Below, one piece after another: positions 11,572 through 23,741 of a stretch of DNA of 64,000 nucleotides. This stretch comes from Micrasema longulum (Eukaryota; Arthropoda; Insecta; Trichoptera; Brachycentridae): assembly GCA_022494885.1 (NCBI GenBank), contig JAGVSM010000434.1, forward strand, positions 62,001 to 126,000, read 5' to 3'. The notes beneath the pieces were generated by a model. The model did not search any database. It worked only from the letters and a program-made list of their open reading frames with translations, and was not told the DNA's origin. How positions within the stretch are numbered: the stretch's first letter is position 1; every line of letters starts with the position of its first letter. A program made the translations under genes and the position numbers.

Positions 11572-13565
11572 CTATTAAAAAATTATTGAAACGAAATATA
11601 AAAACGACCTACAAATTCTAGACCGTATTTAGCCTTTAAAAATCAGTAACTAAAAATCTTGACCAACTTATACCTGCCTATTATATTCTTCGTCCAAAAT
11701 TCTTAACCCGAAAAATAGCTTGAACTATCAGTATTAATAGTTTATTGCGATATTTTTTTACTATACATAAGACAGATAAAATTACTTTTATGTATGTACT
11801 ATAGTACCGTCTGCTTAATTTTCGATTGAACGTAGTTCTGTGAAAAACAGCCAGCCATAGAACAGCTAATCTGACATAATAGCACTTTTGTGAAAAGAGT
11901 GAAAAATCAAATCTACACAACAGATGTTATTAGACAAATGAAAACTAATGCATAAACTTGTTTTTTTATTAATAGAAAAAAATATGAGACTACTTATATT
12001 CAATCAATGTTAATTGTTAAGGTCTGGCAGACCACACATCCAAAGATGTGCATTTTGCAGAAAACAGCCAGCCTTAGTAAAACTCTAATGTATGTTGTGT
12101 CATTATGTATTGAAAATGTTATTTTAGATTTATATTACGGTACTAATTGTAAGGAACCACTTAATTTATTTGTTATAGTAACTTTTAAAACAACTTAAAC
12201 ATGTGCTAAAGAAATGAAGGTGATTTTTTTCTGGCTGACCACACAACTTGAATTATGCATTTTGCGAGAAACAAACGGATCTTATATTGGATGATAGCTT
12301 ATTCAAACTTTAAATGTATTAGGTGACATTCTGTATTAAAACGTGCTGTTTTTAATACACGTGTTTTAAAATAAGTGAATTTATAAAATTAAAATACTTT
12401 TATTTATTTACTAACGGACTTATGCAGTCTATTTTAACAATGGCATATACAATTTCTTATAAAAATACAGGTAACTAATCAAATAAAATACAACTAAATA
12501 AAATTAAAGCTACTTCAAAAAAAATACTACCTCAAGACAAGGTCTGGTCTATCTTATGTATTTATCAACTTTAATTTCTTAAAGAGAACTTGATTTCTGA
12601 AGGCATCAATCTTCCCAGAGGCATCCATACCGCATGATTTTTCAAGTGCTGTATTTTTTGCAAATCGAAAAATGCCGTTTTTGTGATCAACAATATTTTT
12701 ACAATGTAAATATTTATTTTTGAAAGCGCCCTGACTGTTTTTAGCAGAACATAGAATTGACTTTACCGCACCCGATAACACCAATATCTAATTTTTTTTT
12801 TATTGTGGACGGGCTGAATTCTGCATAACTACGTTTAATTCTATTAATGGTTTCACGTCACTTTAAATGTGAGTGTTCTCGTCTTTTAAATTGGCTTAAT
12901 TTAACGGTAAAAATGGTTTCTCAGAGACTAAGCCCCTAAAACTGTGAGCTGTGATGACATCACAGGACGTTTTTTTGTTGTTGTTTCAAAGTACGAATAA
13001 AAGTCGCAACTGTCCCAACTATTCCCTCGGTTCCATTACCCCTCCCGTGATACTTAGTTAGCTGACTTTTTTCTTTAATTTGACGTTTTTTATTTTTTAC
13101 CCTACCCACGCTGTTAACGCCAGGGTTGTCAGATTTGCAGCGTAGTATCTATTGAGTTTCAGACGATGGAGCTTTTATTTATTGCCAACTTTTTATTGAT
13201 TAACAAATCGGTTTTAGATAGGTACGATTCTTTTTGTAAAACCCCAAATTCGCCAGATATTTAAGATATTCAAAAAAATTTATAACTTTTCTTATTTTTT
13301 CAAGTACCCGTGAAAATGTATTTACGAATTTTTATTTCTTAAAATATTCTTCATAATAATACTTTATTTCTTAAAAAAGAACTTTTTATATGCATGTGTT
13401 ACAAAAATAAACATTTGAAACATTTTAAGTTTGGAAATTAAAAAAATTAAATTGTAATATAGTGAGATTATCAAATCTTTCAAGACAAATACTCGGTTTG
13501 ACGAGGGCGTTTATGAAGATTTATATGTGATTTTGATTTGACAAATGAAATCTTTTAAATTTTTG
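11572..13565. other. AT-rich stretch, no gene; degenerate repeats only
   Basis: Two loosely similar blocks lie about 206 bp apart (12018-12070 and 12226-12276; both have CTGGC.GACCACACA and GCATTTTGC.GA/AAA), a possible decayed tandem pair. TTTTATTTATTTACTAACGG at about 12399 resembles the start of a minus-strand LINE 3' tail, and the minus frame at 12784-12554 has no recognised motif. The 12940-13140 part is GC-richer with no signal. Confidence 0.35.
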
Positions 13566-13749
13566 TCAAAGAAATCTTTGCGTTCTTATAAAAATGGCCC
13601 CAAAATATTTCAATTTTTTGGCTATTTTCAACGAGTTGTCTATTTTCATCTTAGAAAATGGGAATTCATTTGGGGTAAAGTGGGATTTGAACCTCAGACC
13701 TCTGATCCGCAAGTCCGCAACACTAACCGTGGGACCACAAGACGATTCG
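13566..13749 (-). repeat. SINE-D copy (tRNA-derived)
   Basis: The minus strand carries a tRNA-like head (GTGGTCCCACGGTTAGTGTT), then the B-box-like GAGGTTCAAATCCCAC. The family-specific body follows: CTTTACCCC, ATTCCCATTTTCTAAGATG, CAACTCGTTGAAAATAGCC. The same body appears at 34445-34655 (-) and as headless copies at 34194, 38222 and 53453 (+). Confidence 0.7.
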
Positions 13750-15430
13750 TTTTATAATATATTAATTTACAGCTTAGAGTAACTTTTAAAAAATGTTATG
13801 GAAGTCTGGTATTTTGGCTTGTGACCTGCCGTTTGCTGATTCAAAAAAACACTACCATTCCGCCTACGTTTGAATATCCTTATCATTCAACTTAAACGTT
13901 TAAACAAACTATTGCATTATAGGTAAAACAGTTGATGCAACGGTTTGTAAATTGATAACTTAATCTTGCCAATAACACTTTACTAGCCCAGTAATTACAC
14001 ATTTTTTTATTTCCTTTTGTCAAAAAGTTTTTTTTATAAAAGAGAAATATCACGTTTTTTTACATTTATAAAGTAATAACGGTCTATAAAATACTGGCTG
14101 GTAAAAAATATGGCTGATTATGAGTAGCATCAATTACATTTTTAAATTTGTAATTTTGGATTCCCGCAAAAACGATCAATCCATTGGCCACGCCCCTAAT
14201 ACGCCACGGTTCATGTTTATTTATTCCTGACTATTCAAATTTGTAAAGAACATTATCACAAATCTTGACGTCACAACTACCAAGGCCAAACATGTCGCTT
14301 TTTTCTGGCAAAGTATTTCTATTATTTTAATTTTTACATTTATACATGAAAACATTTCTCCACGTTATCCATATTGATTTCAAAAATACAATCAATAATT
14401 CGTTATCCATTTTATTTATTTTTATCGGAATTCGTAGTGTGTGATATTTCCCTATTTGGTACGATACATCTCAAAATATTGATATTGTTATAATAAACAA
14501 AATCTTGAAACGATTTTTGTTATCCCTGATGCACGCATATACTATTACTGAATGTCAGTTTGTCCGTATATCCGACGTTTTGTTCGGTGAGTATTGTATG
14601 TATATTGTAACTGCTTTAGCCAATAAACAAACCAGCAAAATTGCTTTTTTGACTGCAATGTCCATTATTGCGATTTCACAGAATATTTTATTGGTTGTTG
14701 TGTTGTGAATGCAAATTACCAGCGGTTTGTTCAACAACCTTCAAACAATGCTTTTTTTATTATCAAATTAATTTAATATTCACCCAATGTGCCCCTTTAT
14801 GCATAGTAGAATTATAAATTTCATCGCCGCGCTGTGAAATCAAATCGTGTTTTTTATTTCAGTTCTTTGAAATATAAATAACTTTCGGTATAGGGTTTTT
14901 TTTACTGACTATTTTTTATAAAACTATTTTAATTTCACTTACCCGATATTTGTTTAATTAATTACAATTTGTTGACATTATGCGTATATTGACATCATGC
15001 ATTTCCTGACTTCTGACTAGCTAGGAGTTTTCAATGTTTTCTAAGTCAAAACTTGTTTATTGCTTCATGTAAATACAATTGTTAACAAGTAAATTTGATA
15101 ATTATTATAGGTATTAAAAAAACTGAAGCAACTGAAAAATAAATCAAAAATTAAAACCTACATCAAAATAAATTATGAATTTTCACTTCTCCACGCATCA
15201 TCCATTGACTCACTTAATGTTTTAACCCGCTGTAATTATCAGACATTTTAATGCCAGCTTCTTACATTTAACAGTTTAAAAGAATATTTATTTATATTTT
15301 CCCGATCGATAATAAACTATTCTTACCAGTTCACTTATAAGGTGGATAAATAGGTTTGAATAACCAATCTTTCTTGTAACATTTCTGAACTTCGATATAT
15401 TTGACTTCAGTTATTCTACCAATTACTACG
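13750..15430. other. No gene seen; AT-rich with one E-element scrap
   Basis: 13800-13890 (GGCTTGTGACCTGCC, ACCATTCCGCCTACG, TTTGAATATCC) is a degraded fragment of the foldback element E described at 39862. The small opposing frames at 14505-14737 are shadows of one another. No other signal. Confidence 0.4.
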
Positions 15431-15905
15431 TAACTATTCATTTGACCCCTTTTCTTCACCTCCCACCATAAATCTCCCCCTCTCTCCGCCATATCCCCTC
15501 TCTGGCAACCAGTGAATGCGCGATCTGTGTCGTTCTACCGAAATATTATTGCCCTAATTATTTATTGTCGTTGCGGTAATAACTCAAGCAAACACCAGCC
15601 CAAAACTTCTTCAGATCCAGAAAGTTCCGCACGAGCGATCCGAGACCGTAAACCAAAAGGGTAAATACCAAAACTCAATCTTGAATAAACCTTATATATT
15701 TTTAATAATCCTTCTCTCCAATGGCTTATTTTCCCTTGTATCTGGCGGGGATTTGTAGACTTGCTGAAACTTACTTTGAAGTGGTAGCGGTAAGTAAGAC
15801 GAGTCACAAGAAACTGGTACTTTGATTTGTTTTCCAGAGAATAATGATCTACCCTCTATTTGACCCCTGTACAGGGAGACTGATTGGTCTATCCTGTATA
15901 CGAAT
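15431..15905. promoter_or_regulatory. GC-richer block, possible noncoding element
   Basis: A pyrimidine-rich stretch (15448-15507) leads into a complex GC-richer block (TTGCGGTAATAACTCAAGCA; AGTTCCGCACGAGCGATCCG). Two overlapping minus-strand frames of about 80 residues cover it in different phases, with no recognisable domain. Low-confidence regulatory candidate. Confidence 0.22.
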
Positions 15906-16244
15906 GAGCAACCTGGGAAGGTCAATGGTTGATCGTTCAATTTGTAATTAGTTATTTATCACGCTACTTTCTCCAAGATATAATGGTCCACATATTTCAA
16001 ACATAACACGAACAGCTAGTAACGTTTTGACTTTTAAAACTATTATCTACGCAGTATCAAATTACATATTACAGTAAAAAAATTGTTATTCTTCGAGAAA
16101 ACCGAACGCACTTTTTCTGCTATCATAAACAACTAATTTTTTTTCAGATTACTTTTTCAAATACATATTTATTTAAGGTTTTCGTGAAATTTATTGCTTT
16201 AAAAATGGAATAATTCAAATTGTACAAACATTTTATATAAATTC

Positions 16245-16468
16245 GGTAGTCAGATTGCAGAAAAGACCATCTGTTTGTTTTTTCGTTTTATATTTTTCAA
16301 AAATTATAGTAAATATTTAAATTTTTTTTTTTTAATGCATCATTTCAAATGGTAATTTATTTTTGAAAATTAACTCTACAATATTTTGGTGTTTTGAAAT
16401 TGGGTCTTATTTCCGCCCTCACACAATTTTGAAAATAATAAATGATTCCTTTCTGCCATCTGACTACC
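16245..16468. mobile_element. Small TIR element (224 bp MITE)
   Basis: The left end GGTAGTCAGATTGCAGAAAA is matched in inverted orientation by the right end (reverse complement GGTAGTCAGATGGCAGAAAG), with about 19 of 21 identical. The interior is AT-rich without coding. No clear target duplication is visible (flanks ATTC and TAAT), so the superfamily is open. Confidence 0.65.
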
Positions 16469-17039
16469 TAATTAGATTTAGCGATATACTTTTATAGCAC
16501 TCTTTTTTTTTACGTAAATTAATACATCACTTTTTAATTAAAGACATACAATTCGATTCTCTTAAAAAATATTTAAATAAAACTAGTTTTTAATTCACTG
16601 CCGTATTATAAAGATATTTATAAAGAAAATATTTTTTCATTTTTTAAAAAGTATAAACTCTATAAACTGCTCAACAAAAAAAAATTGCACGTCATTTACT
16701 TAAATAAACTGGTAGTATTCCTTATTTAGGTTGCATAGGAAAAGTACGTAAGTATTACGTAGGTTTCGATAAAATCTTTTCCACAAAGCGACAAAAATTG
16801 GCTTCGTTTGATTAATTTTTTTTTATTATGTGCCATTTATGTTAAGATTTTGTGTCTCTGTATTTTGTTTTAAATAAAAATATTTTTTTTTTCGTAAAAA
16901 CCTCTTGATTTTTGAGTCATATTATGAAAACCTAATTGAGGTGAATCGTTATATTGTGTAATGTCTAATACTTGAGTACAACAAGCTCCTAACTTGACAG
17001 GCCTATAGATAATAATATGAACAGTAACCTCGAAAGCTT

Positions 17040-17400
17040 AATAAAGCTTGCATCGGCCGTCCAGAAGTGAATCAACTGCCGGGACAATGGAACTGGGTGT
17101 CCTGTAATTATTCTGCCTCCGTTCCCTACAATCCCGTAATCTTTTGCGGTGTCATTTGACACTGAAATGTGACACTTGAGTGTCCCCCTAGTGTCACCGG
17201 CCGCTGTCAGCGCCCACCCCGAGGCCTGCTAAAGCCTGATTAATGGCGTCCATCCCTAATCTGATTCAATTGTAAATTCCCGGTTAGCCATAACGCTTTT
17301 CTGTGTCCATCTTGCCTAGTATGCACTTTGTGCCTGAAACCGGAAACTCCATCGAAGTATTAACTTATTTCAGATTACGCATTTGCCTGCCATACTCGAT
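17040..17400. promoter_or_regulatory. Candidate conserved noncoding element with GTGTC cluster
   Basis: This GC-rich, complex, non-repetitive block stands out from AT-rich flanks and has no coding frame. It contains six GTGTC/GACAC or CTGTCA pentamers between 17149 and 17210, two of them paired as GTGTCATTTGACAC. It also has homeodomain-type TAATTA/GATTAATGG words (about 17105 and 17238). Enhancer function is inferred from composition and motif clustering only. Confidence 0.4.
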
Positions 17401-17467
17401 ATTACGAGTTCAGGTTCGGGCAAGATCCACAAAAAAAAATTTTCACCGTTTTTTTTAAACTAGTATG

Positions 17468-17555
17468 TTGAAAACGATCGAAATACGCTGCATTTGATTT
17501 ATGCACATAAAAACAAAGTGCGTTTGAATTTGGTGAGGATAAGCGGATGATGACA
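17468..17555 (+). repeat. SINE-A body fragment
   Basis: GATCGAAATACGCTGCATTT, then a gap, then GTGAGGATAAGCGGATGATG corresponds to the middle and end of SINE-A, degraded. Confidence 0.4.
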
Positions 17556-17779
17556 ATTATTTATATATTTATATATGTATATAGTTTATACCTATATACG
17601 TACATATTATGTATTTTTGATTTAATTTTTATGGTTATTTTATTGATTTTCATTGTTTTAGCGTCATCCAATTAAAAAAACACGCGTAACACAAAAGAGG
17701 TCCTCTAAGCACAGGAAACTATTTGGGACTAAAGCCGCGATTACGAACTGAGATGGGATAAACTAATATCGATGTTTAT

Positions 17780-17965
17780 GTGTGAAAGTGTGTATGTTTG
17801 TATAAAAGTTCAAAGTATCTTCGTCGGTGACCAATAATTGAACATTATTAGAAAAAAAATTGTTAACGTATTATATTTTTCACACAGAAAACTTAATTTT
17901 ACTTTATAGATAAAATTGAAGATAAATTTTAACTCCCCATCAGGATTCATACCCTGAAACATTGA
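17780..17965. repeat. Dispersed repeat H, copy 1
   Basis: Shares CTTCGTCGGTGACCAATA, then a spaced AACTTAATTTTACTTT.TAG and GATAAAATTG with 48560-48735. Two dispersed copies with collinear words indicate an interspersed repeat. No TIRs or coding were found. Confidence 0.6.
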
Positions 17966-20350
17966 TTATCTGAACATTGTTAAAGTTAACATAAATATAA
18001 GAACATCAAAAAAATTAAGATCGCGTTTTCATAAAATAATGCTATATAATATGAAAAGTGGTAATTTAACAATGTGTTTTTGATTTCATTTCATAGAATA
18101 TATAATACAAATACATTGTTAAAAAAAATAATTGTACAATAGGTACATTTAATATCATTTCCTTTTTATTTATGAATGTAGCCACTCCACTAGCCCGCAG
18201 GCACGTTCCGGAGTGTCAGTGTATTATTTATTTTATACATAATAGTACATACTTTCACATCAATTTTCAAGTCACATCAAATTATTACAGGTGTAAAAAT
18301 TCATAAGAGACATGAAAAAAGATTTTAAAACATACCTACATGAATAAAATGAGAAATTTCTTTCATGAATTAAAAATTATATTCTCATACACGAAACATA
18401 TTCCTCAGCTTTCTGTCTAGTCCTTTCAGTAATTTATTTATGGACTAGAGTTTTGAAAACATTGTTTTTCATTTTACTTACCGATATATCCGTACTTAAA
18501 TTTTTTTATAGCTTAGGGGCCAGAAAATTAAAGTGCCTTTGTCCGTAATTGGATTTTTTCTGTGGTATGTATTATAGTATATCTGGAAACATTTACACCT
18601 GATTTGTTTGACAACAAATTAAATGCCTTCAATAAATATAATATTTATGTATTTTATGCGTAGTCATGGTAAAATAAATTAATGTATTTATTTATATCAG
18701 TACTAGTATTTTTTTTTAAATATCTTTAATTTTTGTGATTATTTCAACAACACCATACTATGTAACAGCTTATAAAATATGTTTTGTTAATATTTAAATA
18801 AAAATGTGTTAGTATAGATTTTAATTATTTCTAAAAAATAGATATGGGTCAAGGGGCCACCGTTGATACTAAGGGCCTCATATTACATTAAGGGATTTTT
18901 TTTAAATCAAAGCGTTGTAATATGCGGTAGTGTCGAGAACTATGGATCAGAAATCCAAGGTTCAAACTTTATACTACCACAACTCAATTCTTATCTAGCA
19001 GTTTGAAAAATTGATAAATTGGAAGAAATAATTTCATTAGTTTTTAAACTTACCATTTACGTAGAGAAACAGTTTTATTCGTATTTTCAGAAATACGTTG
19101 AAACCAAATCAATTAGGCATGACTGGAAATGTTATATATTTTTTGTTAATACGTAGAACAAAATTTATACGGTCCTATCCAGTTATTTGAAATGGCAAAT
19201 TTACGTGTGTTCATATCATATTAAAATATTCAGTTTCAAATATTAAAAGTTGGAAAAATAGTATTAAGGCATTTGTTCGAAGTTATTTAAGAGGGTGCAT
19301 CATTCACAAGGAAAGGTAGAAGAACATTAAGCAAGTTTAGCAGCTTCTGCAGTAAAAGACTAAGATTAACAGAGTTATAAAGTTTGTGAGGATTTTTGTT
19401 CAAAATATCATTGTGCTTGAATTTTTCTCATTTATCTGTGCCAGCAAAAACTATTGCCATCTCAATAAATGAGTAGTTTTAAAAACATTTGCATTATTGC
19501 CTTAGAAATTTGTAAAAATTTACTTTTTCTGTTTGATTCACGCGGAAACACGTAAGTCTATTAAAAAATAATTTGATTAAAATATGTTACATGAACCACA
19601 GGAGGTGGTTCTTTCTACTCATTCCGAATCTGATTTCCAGCACGTACGATTTTCGAGTAAAACGCGTTCAAAAATTCAATTTTTAAGAAAAAATGTCGGT
19701 ACACAATAGCATGATTTATTTACAAAACAAATTTTTCTTTGACTTTGCCTGTTTTTTTATATGGCTTGTCTCTTTTTATGGTCCCAGTTGTAATTTGAAA
19801 GCATATTCCCTTTCAATTCAATATGGCTGATATCTTGGTTAAATCTCTCTACACTTAGTAAAACGTATATACGTACTACATAAATCTTATACTGATTTAC
19901 TACTTTACACCAGAAGTACAATTTATATTTTTAATTTTTAATTGCGGGGTTATATTTGTATTCTTTTTTGATTTGAGTCACTTCACAACACAAGTAACAA
20001 AAGTTGTTAGGACGATTCGCAAGATAACGTGACATTGTAACGTTAAAACATAAAGTTTAAATGGTTCACACATTAGTTTGGTTAAAGTGTAATATTAGTC
20101 ATAATAGAGAATTGATATTCACTTTACTACCAGTCAAAAAATAACGTAATGCGCTTCATTCCATGACTTGCTCAAAACCTTGCAATTACTAATTATTGCC
20201 AAGTTGTCTAGTTATTGCCCAAAATAAAATTCATCTAAACAAATACGCAATAAACGTACACTCAATATGGTAAACCAAAATGCATGGTTAAAGCAATAAT
20301 TTTGAAAACAATTACTAAAATTGGAAATTAAAAAAAAAACATTTAAGAGG
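17966..20350. other. AT-rich stretch, no gene seen
   Basis: 18925-19010 has a TATGGATCAGAAATCCAAGG / TTCAAAC pattern that may be a decayed SINE-D head. A 60-bp GC-richer patch sits at 18178-18227. No reading frame or other repeat is supportable. Confidence 0.35.
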
Positions 20351-21694
20351 TGATGTGTGGTCGTTTATTTATTTATTTAGGAGTACAACATAAAATTACA
20401 AAAACGCAAAGGGGGAAACAAATACTCTAATGGCATTTTTTGATTCAGCGGAAAAAAATAATACATACGAATTAATGATAGTAGTTCATGTTATAAAATA
20501 TTTTTTTGTGACTTTTGAGTTCAAAAATAAATAATTACCCCAAAAGTACCTGAATGACTCGTATTCGAGTTTTCTGCGCTTCAAATAAATATTTTGCTTT
20601 TACTAATTTATTTATTAAAATAAAATAAAATCATTATCCTGTTTTCCCGTAGGGGTTGGCAGAGAAGACATAATACCATATTAGTCGGCCTTTGCATACA
20701 TACCTCGCTTCTTCTACATTCATTTATCTTCTCATGCTCACACGCCGATTATTTCGACTTTTGACAAGTCCGTGTCTTTTACTTAATTGCCTATTACTTA
20801 TTTGTTTTTAGTTATTAAAATGTATTCATTATTTGTTTACTTTTGTCATTTAATTTAATATAACATTACTATTCTATAGTTCTACAAGTAGATTTGAGAT
20901 TCTACTAAATATTATTTATTGAATCAATTAATAAATTATTACTTCAAACATTTATTATTTATAACATATTTCATATTCATCTGGCACTAGTCTTTTGATT
21001 TTTAAGGACCTATTTTAATACTCTTTGAATTATACATTTAAGAAAACGTCTGTCATGTATTTATATCGTTTTGCAATTTTAGACGGTTGACTTAGAATAC
21101 ACGTCCAGATGAATCTACAAACTTACCTAAACTCCAAACTCTCCAAACTCGCAGGAACATAGATGACGCCATTTTTATGTAAAAAACTTTAAATAACATG
21201 ATATTTAACCCTAAGATTCTTTCTTAGAGTCCAGTAACGCAGACCAAAAACCAATCTCTTTTTAAAATTTCTAAATGTTCCACTATTTTTTTTAAAAATT
21301 CATTTGTAAATAGAACCTGCAATATGTGTAATCAGTAATTAAATTGTATTGATATTAAAAACATATCTTTAACTTCCTTTAAAAATTAAATTTTCAAAAT
21401 TAATTCAAGTTATGATGTTGCGCCTTGAATCCGCAGCCTATGTTATACAGGTTATTAGCAGTTCTGTATGTAGGCATATGATAAATGTATACTGTATGGT
21501 CAACTATAGTTGTGTTATTTATTATAATGTGCAACTGTGTGACCAATATTCAAAAGTAGAAATATTTTTAATAATATGTATTACATTACTTATATTATAA
21601 GTTTTATATGATTAACTATTTTATTTTATGTATATTTTTTATGTGACAACATTTACTCTTATTGGACTTTGATATGTATTTATAGTATAATTGT
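20351..21694. other. No gene; possible LINE 3' tails
   Basis: TTTATTTATTTATTTAGGAG at about 20364 resembles the reversed (TAAA)n tail of a minus-strand LINE. The 20640-20760 block (CCCGTAGGGGTTGGCAGAG) resembles, from memory, a word common in insect LINE 3' regions. Neither can be bounded. The frame at 21412-21600 has no motif. Confidence 0.3.
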
Positions 21695-21960
21695 ATCTTA
21701 TTTATTTATTTATTTTGTTCATTAACGCCCAAAAGGCATTTATAAAAAATAAAAATGAAATTCATTCTAACATACTGAATAATAAACACAGAATATACGA
21801 AAAAAAATGGGAAATTAGTTAAAAAGGATATAATAAAAAGTTTTTCAAAGTAAAAAAAAAATAATAATGACAAAGAAAAAACAGTATGCATACAAACAAA
21901 AAATGCAAGGATATAAGCTGATGAAATAAATTATCTAAAGCAAACAATAAATAAAGTAAA
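21695..21960 (-). repeat. Probable LINE 3' end
   Basis: On the + strand the block starts with TTATTTATTTATTTTGTTC followed by AACGCCCAAAAGGCATTTAT, an arrangement typical of minus-strand LINE 3' tails. No coding part remains. Called from structure only. Confidence 0.35.
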
Positions 21961-22105
21961 ATAAATAAAACAACTTTGTTTTAAACCACTTATTTTTATT
22001 TTTCATTCAATTTTTAATTATTAGTGGTCAAAAACAAAATTGTTTCATTTATTTGATTATAATGAATAACCACAAAGTTAGTGCTTCAAATATAAACTTT
22101 AAAAT
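21961..22105. repeat. F-type palindrome, core deleted
   Basis: AAATAAATAAAACAACTTTG..AAACCACTTA is followed by the inverted AGTGGTCAAAAACAAAATTG..CATTTATTTGATTATAATGA and then CCACAAAGTTAGTGCTTCAA. The arms match F1 and F2, but the central GAAACCGGT hairpins have been lost. Confidence 0.6.
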
Positions 22106-22963
22106 AAATAAAGTGTTACGGTAAGCAAGAAAGACATTTTTAAGTTAAATTAATAAACAAGCAAGCATATATTATCACGAAAAAATAAGAAATAAAAATA
22201 TGTATCTTTGAAATGCGTATTTGCCAATACTACAGTGCAATTTGATATAATAGTAAAAAATAAAAAACAACTATTTGGCAATAAGAATAAACAAGTTAGT
22301 GTTTTTTTAATTTATGGAATTGAATTGTCAATAATAGTTTGAAGAGCAGCTACAAATAAACTTGATATTGTGGACTTATAAGATAGTAAAGAATTGGACA
22401 GAATGTTTGCAGCCGTTCCATAAGTGTTACCTTACCTATGCAGTCTCAGTATCAATGAATTGTTTTGTTGGTTGAAAGAAGTACTGGAGCAATGAAACAA
22501 TAGAGTACTCCTATTGTTGACAGCAGGTACTCTAAAATTAATCAATTCAAGTATTTTTGGTGCGTCAAAAAAAGTTTACAATTTTATACAGTACAATGAG
22601 ATCATTAATATTTCTTCTTTCAGAAAGTGTTGTTAGGTTAAGCAGTATTAATAAATAGTCATAATTCATATTTAGTATTGGAATGTTTAGTTTGTGGTTT
22701 CCTTTTCAATGAAATAAACTAAAATAAAATCTGCCTCAAAGTAAATGGTTATTACGTAAAGTCCAAATATGTTTTATTTTTTTCAGCGTGTAATTAAAAA
22801 ATTGCAGTATTAAAGCATTTAATTGTGTTTATAAAATGCTACGCTTGTGACTGTTGAATCTCTGAAGACGAAAAGCTTTGCATTTGCATAATTTAAATGG
22901 ATGTTAGCTTTAAAAATATCTCTGTGTTTCAGTTTTAAATGTATTTTAATGTTTGCTTTGCAG
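22106..22963 (+). other. Candidate intron 3' part upstream of the putative exon
   Basis: AT-rich and without recognisable repeats. It ends in a pyrimidine-rich TGTTTGCTTTGCAG, a good 3' splice-site sequence, at 22950-22963. A second weaker acceptor-like TGTGTTTCAG lies at 22923-22932. Confidence 0.4.
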
Positions 22964-23030
22964 AAAGCGCGGTGCAAGTGAAGATGTGCACCATGGAAGA
23001 CTTTTGCACGGCGGACTACTTGTCCGACAG
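22964..23030 (+). CDS. Putative internal or start-codon exon of an unidentified host gene
   Basis: A 67-nt GC-rich segment is bounded by TTTGCTTTGCAG on the left and GTAAGC on the right, both matching animal splice consensus. One frame is open throughout: SAVQVKMCTMEDFCTADYLS plus D and a split last codon (AG|N, Arg or Ser). In-frame ATG codons lie at 22984 and 22993; the second has a strong CACCATGG context, so this could be 5'UTR plus start, or fully internal coding. GC content is far above the flanks, and a further complex block follows at 23090. I do not recognise the protein. Flanking introns would exceed the visible distance to any other exon. It could also be a chance match inside a conserved noncoding element. 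Confidence 0.5.
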
Positions 23031-23084
23031 GTAAGCTTAATTGAACTTTTATTTCACTTTTAACACACCTTGTTTACACAGTCG

Positions 23085-23215
23085 AGTACTAGCGGTGTAT
23101 AATACCGCTCTGATTGCGGATTACGTGGAACAAGACAACATTTTTATTTTAATCTGCCATTAGTGGGAGGTATTAGAGCGACCCCTACGCTTCCTCCGTA
23201 AATGAAGAAGTTTGG
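23085..23215. promoter_or_regulatory. Complex block just downstream of the putative exon
   Basis: GTCGAGTACTAGCGGTGTAT through CGACCCCTACGCTTCCTCCG is GC-richer and non-repetitive, within 200 bp of the exon's donor site. It may be an intronic regulatory or splicing element. No motif can be assigned. Confidence 0.3.
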
Positions 23216-23595
23216 TGGTTTTTATTTTTTTTCGTGTGTTAATAGACTATCAAACTAAATCAAAAATTTATTTTTTAATTTCATGTATTATATTATCATC
23301 GCTATGATTTTTAAAGTTTTTTAATTTGAAATTATTCTGCCAGGGACATTACTAGTTGTCGTAAGTGAGTTGTCCTGACCGGTGAATTGGTTTCCCGTAA
23401 ACCAAAAATCTATTACAACTCTCTAGCATTAGTTAATTTGGAAGAACTTGAGACGCAGTGCAAATCAGTTTATTTTTATTTAAATTAATTTTACATGTTT
23501 TCGAGAAACTTCGCCCTACAATGAAATGTTTTAAAACATTTAAGTTTGTAAGTGAAAATTCTTGATGAAAGTTCATTGTAATTAATTACATTAAT

Positions 23596-23741
23596 AAAAT
23601 ACGAGTGATACTTTAATCCACAAATTTGAAATATCCAGTGATCGGTTTCATCGCTCACCAGTCTCGAAGATGTCGCGAAAGCGATGAAACCGGTCACTCG
23701 ATATTCCAAATTTGTGGATTAAACAATCACTCGTCTTTTAT
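23596..23741. repeat. Palindromic GAAACCGGTC element F4
   Basis: The left arm (ACGAGTGATACTTTAATCCA, CAAATTTGAAATATC, CGGTTTCATCGCT) is the inverse of the right arm (AGCGATGAAACCGGTCACTC, GATATTCCAAATTTG, AATCACTCGT). The centre on the + strand reads CTCGAAGATGTCGCGAAAGC then GATGAAACCGGTC. This is close to the hammerhead pattern CUGAAGA, a 4-bp stem II with GAAA loop, then GAAAC, with one extra C. Confidence 0.7.

Noticed and set aside
13545..13782. Two + strand frames of 62-70 codons
   Set aside because: Both are antisense readings of a SINE-D copy.
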